Below, in pieces: positions 60,768 through 64,000 of a stretch of DNA of 64,000 nucleotides. Each line of letters opens with the position of its first letter. The stretch's first letter is position 1. Both the position numbers and the translations under genes were made by a program. Origin of the DNA: Burkholderia sp. Ax-1719. GTDB taxonomy: Bacteria > Pseudomonadota > Gammaproteobacteria > Burkholderiales > Burkholderiaceae. The notes under the pieces are model-generated. The model ran no database searches, was not told the DNA's origin, and worked only from the letters and a program-made list of their open reading frames with translations. The stretch covers positions 203,526-267,525 of the forward strand of contig NZ_VWWJ01000008.1 of NCBI RefSeq assembly GCF_011753055.1, given 5' to 3'.

Positions 60768-61430
60768 TGTTGCTTACCCTGATGAGAGACGGAATTCCCG
60801 GTTCGTACCTGCATACGTCTGCACACGCACGACGACCAGATTCGTGAATCAATCCAGCTGAATTAACCGTGACCGCAAAATCCACCGCCCACTCATCTCA
60901 TCGCTTCGCTTGCCACCTCAAGAGAAGCGATAGAGATCCGTCAAGCACACTGGATTTCGGCCTACAAAATTAATCAGACAAATTGCAACGACATCCGCGA
61001 CTCTATGGATAAGCAAATCCATACAACATAAGAAAACTCCCAATCAAAACAGCGACAAACTCGCCATCAAATTGGAGTCTCATTATCGAATCAAGAAAAT
61101 AAGAACAATCTCATTACAATAAAATTCAAATGAGAATTTCTTTTAAAAAAATAACTCACAAACAAAAATAAAATAACAATCAAGCCAACATAAATCGCAA
61201 TCAAATAATCAAAAAAAACAAAGCCACTATCTCCCGGACCCAAGGCGCTCACGCCTCTTCCGGCTTTTGAGATTTGTCCTATTCCTGATAGAACGTCGGA
61301 TAAATAGAATCAATTTGTCGGGAAACACTGACTCGATCGAGGCAATCACTAACACCACGTCGCTTGTGCCGTTTCCCATAGCCAGTCGCTGCACACCGCC
61401 GCGGCTCGTCGATCCATCCAGGGAAACGCC
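60768..61430. other. AT-rich gene-free region upstream of the adhesin fragment
   Basis: About 660 bp without a supported gene. From roughly 60950 to 61230 the sequence is strikingly A/T-rich (long A and T runs, AAATTC-AAATGA-GAATTT near 61125-61142), unlike the surrounding DNA. On the minus strand it would be a very long 5' region of the adhesin gene. It may be horizontally acquired or an H-NS-like silenced promoter region. Confidence 0.6.
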
Positions 61431-61886
61431 ATGAAACGTCTGTTTATCTTTGTCGCCGCCAGTGTGCTGGCCATCACCGCTTTCGCCGATGTCGCGCCGT
61501 CACCGCACGTCGGTCCCATTTCCGACGCGCTTCAGGTGCAGTTGCTTGAGCATCAATGGACGCAAGCCGCCTCCGAAGGCGACCGTCCGGTTCTCAACGA
61601 TCTGCTCGACGATAAATTTTTCGAAGTCTTTCCCGGCGACATTCGCCGCACGAAACGGGATCTGCTAGCCGCAGCCGGAACGCCGCCCAGCAGTTCACAG
61701 GTGCTTGAAGACGTGCGCGTGCAGGTGCTCGACAACGTCGCGGTCGCGACCGGCATCAACCGCTACACGCCGGCAGCGGGCTACAAGGCGATCGAGTATC
61801 GCTTCACCGATGTATTCGTGAAGCGCGAAGACGGCTGGCGCGTGGCGGCGTCGCGCATGCGCAGAAAGGAAACGGGCAGCATCTAA
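61431..61886 (+). CDS. Secreted NTF2-like (DUF4440) protein
   Basis: A 151-residue protein with an 18-residue signal peptide (MKRLFIFVAASVLAITAFA) and an NTF2/SnoaL-like domain (about 32-145), with QWTQAASEGDRPVLNDLLDD at the front and a C-terminal FTDVFVKREDGWRVAASRM strand typical of DUF4440 proteins. No catalytic residues can be assigned. Probably periplasmic. Lies alone between the adhesin fragment and hemJ. Confidence 0.75.
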   Translation: MKRLFIFVAASVLAITAFADVAPSPHVGPISDALQVQLLEHQWTQAASEGDRPVLNDLLDDKFFEVFPGDIRRTKRDLLAAAGTPPSSSQVLEDVRVQVLDNVAVATGINRYTPAAGYKAIEYRFTDVFVKREDGWRVAASRMRRKETGSI

Positions 61887-61919
61887 GGCTGCCCGTCAGA
61901 GGAAAGAGAAGCGCAACGA

Positions 61920-62342
61920 TCAGAACGGCTTGATAACAGCGAGCGCCACAGCCGCCAGCATGCCGAGCACAGGCAGTTCGTTGAACATGCGATACCACTT
62001 GTCCGAGCGGCGGTTTTCGCCGCGCTCGAACGTCTTGAGCAAACGCCCGCAGTACGCGTGATAGATGATCAGCAGCACGACCACGCCCACCTTGGCGTGA
62101 ATCCAGCCCTGGCCGCGCCCGATCCCCACCACGAGCCACAGCCACAGTCCGCATAGCAGCGCCGGCACGGCGATCATCGTCATGAAACGGTAGAGCTTGC
62201 GCGCCATGATGAGCAGGCGCTGCGTTGCCGCGGGTTCGGTTTCCATCGCGAGATTGACGAAGATACGCGGCAGATAGAACAGGCCCGCGAACCACGAAGC
62301 GATCAGCACGATGTGAAACGTCTTGACCCAGAGCATCGACAT
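61920..62342 (-). CDS. hemJ: Protoporphyrinogen oxidase HemJ
   Basis: A 140-residue membrane protein with four hydrophobic segments (about 5-28, 50-74, 80-100, 118-138). Conserved His in WVKTFHIVLIASWFAG (about 10) and HAKVGVVVLLIIYHAY (about 82) are the family signature. HemJ performs the protoporphyrinogen IX oxidation step of heme synthesis in bacteria that lack HemG/HemY. Start at ATG 62342 with AAGAAG upstream; an ATG two codons later is possible. Downstream of proA on the same strand. Confidence 0.87.
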   Translation of the reverse strand: MSMLWVKTFHIVLIASWFAGLFYLPRIFVNLAMETEPAATQRLLIMARKLYRFMTMIAVPALLCGLWLWLVVGIGRGQGWIHAKVGVVVLLIIYHAYCGRLLKTFERGENRRSDKWYRMFNELPVLGMLAAVALAVIKPF

Positions 62343-62415
62343 ATTTTTCTTCTTCGATTGTTGAGCGAAGTGACGGCGCGCAGCACAGCAACATGCGGCG
62401 CACCGCTCGCAGGAC

Positions 62416-63687
62416 TTACTGGCGGCCTTCGCCGTGACCCAGCACGACGTACTTGAGCGAGGTCAGCCCTTCGAGGCCGACCGGGCCGCGCGCATGCAGC
62501 TTGTCGTTCGAAATGCCGATTTCCGCGCCAAGACCAAATTCGAAGCCGTCGGCGAAGCGCGTCGACGCATTCACCATCACGCTCGCCGAATCCACTTCGC
62601 GCAGGAAGCGCATGGCGCGGTCGTGGTCTTCGGTGACGATAGCGTCCGTGTGATGCGAGCCGTAGTGGTTGATGTGCTCGACGGCCTGATCGAGGTTGTC
62701 CACGATCTTGATCGCCAGCACGGGCGCGAGGTATTCGGTGCGCCAGTCTTCTTCGGTGGCGTCCACGAGTGGGCCGACATTGGCGTCCGCGAGAATCGAA
62801 CGCGCCGCGGCGTCCACACGCAGTTCCACGTCCTTGTCGCGATAGAGGCGGCCCAGCGGCGGCAGCACGTCATGGGCGATGCCGCGCGCAACCAGCAACG
62901 TCTCCATCGTATTGCAGGTGCCGTAGCGATGCGTCTTGGCGTTGTCGCACACGTTCAGCGCCTTGGCGAGGTCCGCGCGGTCATCCACATACACATGGCA
63001 GATGCCGTCGAGGTGCTTGATCATCGGCACGCGCGCTTCGGCCATCAGGCGCTCGATCAGGCTCTTGCCCCCGCGCGGCACGATCACATCGACGAATTCC
63101 GCCATGGTGATGAGCTTGCCCACCGCTGCGCGATCGGCCGTCCCGACCACCTGCACGGCGTCCTGCGGCAGACCCGCCGCCGCCAGACCTTCGCCGATCA
63201 GCTTCGCCAGCGCCGTGTTGCATTCGAGCGCTTCGGAGCCGCCGCGCAGGATCGTGGCGTTGCCCGACTTCAGGCACAGCGCCGCCGCGTCGATCGTCAC
63301 GTTCGGGCGCGATTCGTAGATGATGCCGATCACGCCCAGCGGCACGCGCATCTGCCCCACCTGAATGCCGCTCGGGCGGAACTTCATGTTGCTGATCTCG
63401 CCGATCGGATCGGCCAGCCCGGCGACCTGGCGCAGCCCTTCCACCATCGTCTTGAGCGCCTTGTCCGAGAGCGTCAGGCGGTCGATGAAAGCCGCGTCGT
63501 GGCCCTTTTCCTTCGCGCGTGCGAGGTCGCGGGCGTTTGCGTCCTTGAGCTGCTGCGTCTCGCGCTCGATGGCCTGCGCCACCGCTTCGAGCGCGGCGTT
63601 CTTCGCGGCCGTCGAGGCCCGGGCCATCGCGCGCGAAGCCTTGCGGGCGCGCTGGCCGAGGTCGGTCATGTACTGGTCGATATCCAT
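62416..63687 (-). CDS. proA: Gamma-glutamyl phosphate reductase
   Basis: A 423-residue aldehyde-dehydrogenase-fold enzyme for the second step of proline synthesis. The catalytic cysteine is in HRYGTCNTMETLL (about 267), and VIGIIYESRPNVTIDAAALC (about 120) and VIVPRGGKSLIERL (about 203) are family segments. Full length. It starts MDIDQYMTDLGQRARKAS at ATG 63687. proB is not adjacent; in related genomes holA lies upstream. Confidence 0.96.
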   Translation of the reverse strand: MDIDQYMTDLGQRARKASRAMARASTAAKNAALEAVAQAIERETQQLKDANARDLARAKEKGHDAAFIDRLTLSDKALKTMVEGLRQVAGLADPIGEISNMKFRPSGIQVGQMRVPLGVIGIIYESRPNVTIDAAALCLKSGNATILRGGSEALECNTALAKLIGEGLAAAGLPQDAVQVVGTADRAAVGKLITMAEFVDVIVPRGGKSLIERLMAEARVPMIKHLDGICHVYVDDRADLAKALNVCDNAKTHRYGTCNTMETLLVARGIAHDVLPPLGRLYRDKDVELRVDAAARSILADANVGPLVDATEEDWRTEYLAPVLAIKIVDNLDQAVEHINHYGSHHTDAIVTEDHDRAMRFLREVDSASVMVNASTRFADGFEFGLGAEIGISNDKLHARGPVGLEGLTSLKYVVLGHGEGRQ

Positions 63688-63900
63688 GGTCTCTGTCGTG
63701 ATGCGATGTGGCGTGCCCGGAGCGTGGCTGGCGATCTTGCGCTCAGCCCGACGGGGCGGCCCGGTTCAGCTCAATTGAAATCAGGTCGATTTTAAAGCCA
63801 GCGCGCCGGCTTTGCTGGGCGTGGCTTGGGGCAGCACGCGTTACGGCGTGCGCTCGAACGGAAGCAGAAGCCGGAAGGGCGGCGCGGCGAACCTGGAAGG
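63688..63900. other. Intergenic region upstream of proA
   Basis: About 213 bp without a gene. Includes a short AT stretch (TCAATTGAAATC, 63769-63780, dyad-like) that may belong to the proA promoter, with TTTAAA on both strands near 63790. No -35/-10 pair is convincing. Confidence 0.4.
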
Positions 63901-64000
63901 CTAGCCTGGCCTGCGTCCCGGCCCTGCGGTGCGCGGTCGGGCGGCCGCCGCCGCGGCGGCTGCCGCTGCGGCTGGGTTCGTCCCTGGCGCGGTGCGGCCC
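63901..64000 (-). CDS. Possible 3' end of an upstream gene (holA?)
   Basis: On the minus strand a frame entering at the right edge reads an alanine-rich tail (about ten Ala in a row), then Arg/Pro/Gly residues, and stops at 63901-63903. In Burkholderia chromosomes DNA polymerase III delta (holA) usually precedes proA and can have such a tail, so this may be its C terminus. The match is by position only and other frames are also open, so confidence is low. Confidence 0.28.
   Translation of the reverse strand, partial: GRTAPGTNPAAAAAAAAAAARPRTAGPGRRPG

Overview
This window is a GC-rich (roughly two-thirds G+C), densely coded stretch of bacterial chromosome. Its gene content and orders (dusB-fis-purH with ruvC-ruvA-ruvB close by, a split pqiA-pqiA-pqiB-pqiC operon, a gltI-gltJ-gltK-gltL transporter beside gdhA, edd-eda with a divergent hexR, two-gene RlmL, a Gcr-type membrane 'recombinase') point to a betaproteobacterium of the Burkholderiaceae, most likely Burkholderia, Paraburkholderia or Caballeronia. 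The genus is an inference from gene order and protein character; no search was run. No tRNA, rRNA operon, CRISPR array, insertion sequence, integrase or phage block is visible, so this is mostly core chromosome with a few accessory inserts.

Layout. 1-6.4 kb: the 3' end of secF, two periplasmic YceI proteins, then the pqi intermembrane lipid-transport operon (two half-size PqiA proteins, the MCE protein PqiB, lipoprotein PqiC). 6.5-13.2 kb: gcr, a HigBA toxin-antitoxin module, rlmL, a family 2 glycosyltransferase, a VOC protein and a WYL-domain regulator. 13.2-20 kb: three-gene transhydrogenase (pntAa-pntAb-pntB), nudJ-like Nudix gene, mnmA and a membrane-anchored FMN glutamate-synthase-like protein. 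20-25 kb: glutathione S-transferase, pepP-ubiH and a VapBC module. 24.7-31.7 kb: dusB-fis, purH, a secreted hypothetical, ruvC, ruvA, ruvB and a DUF2236 protein. 31.7-38.4 kb: a branched-chain amino-acid-type binding protein, phosphoglycerate-mutase-like gpmB, dtd-tyrS, a second HigBA module, anmK and erpA. 38.5-41 kb: rpsI-rplM, a strong unlisted small RNA candidate, an OsmC protein and the RNase P RNA gene. 41-50 kb: DUF3025-pyrC, a class II amidotransferase, gltIJKL, gdhA and its likely LysR regulator. 50-60 kb: a TPR-glycosyltransferase protein, purB and the Entner-Doudoroff/gluconate cluster (edd-eda-gntT-gntK, divergent hexR). 60-64 kb: a truncated trimeric-autotransporter gene with an AT-rich upstream region, a small secreted NTF2-like protein, hemJ and proA.

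Functional links. gltIJKL imports glutamate/aspartate and gdhA interconverts glutamate and 2-oxoglutarate, with a perfect dyad upstream of gdhA that fits the neighbouring LysR regulator. gntT and gntK bring in and phosphorylate gluconate, and Edd/Eda cleave 6-phosphogluconate; two matching 15-bp sites, one inside the edd promoter and one over the hexR -35 box, fit HexR repression. Three small toxin-antitoxin modules sit between housekeeping genes, and two of them are close paralogues.

The most rewarding item is a minus-strand small RNA candidate at about 39.64-39.73 kb with a consensus promoter, a hairpin, two CCTCC anti-Shine-Dalgarno motifs and an intrinsic terminator. Other items worth a second look are the truncated adhesin, long perfect inverted repeats between rpsI and erpA and between gntT and gntK, -10 boxes nested in GC-rich dyads, and genes whose -10 box sits only 6-8 nt before the start codon (possible leaderless mRNAs).
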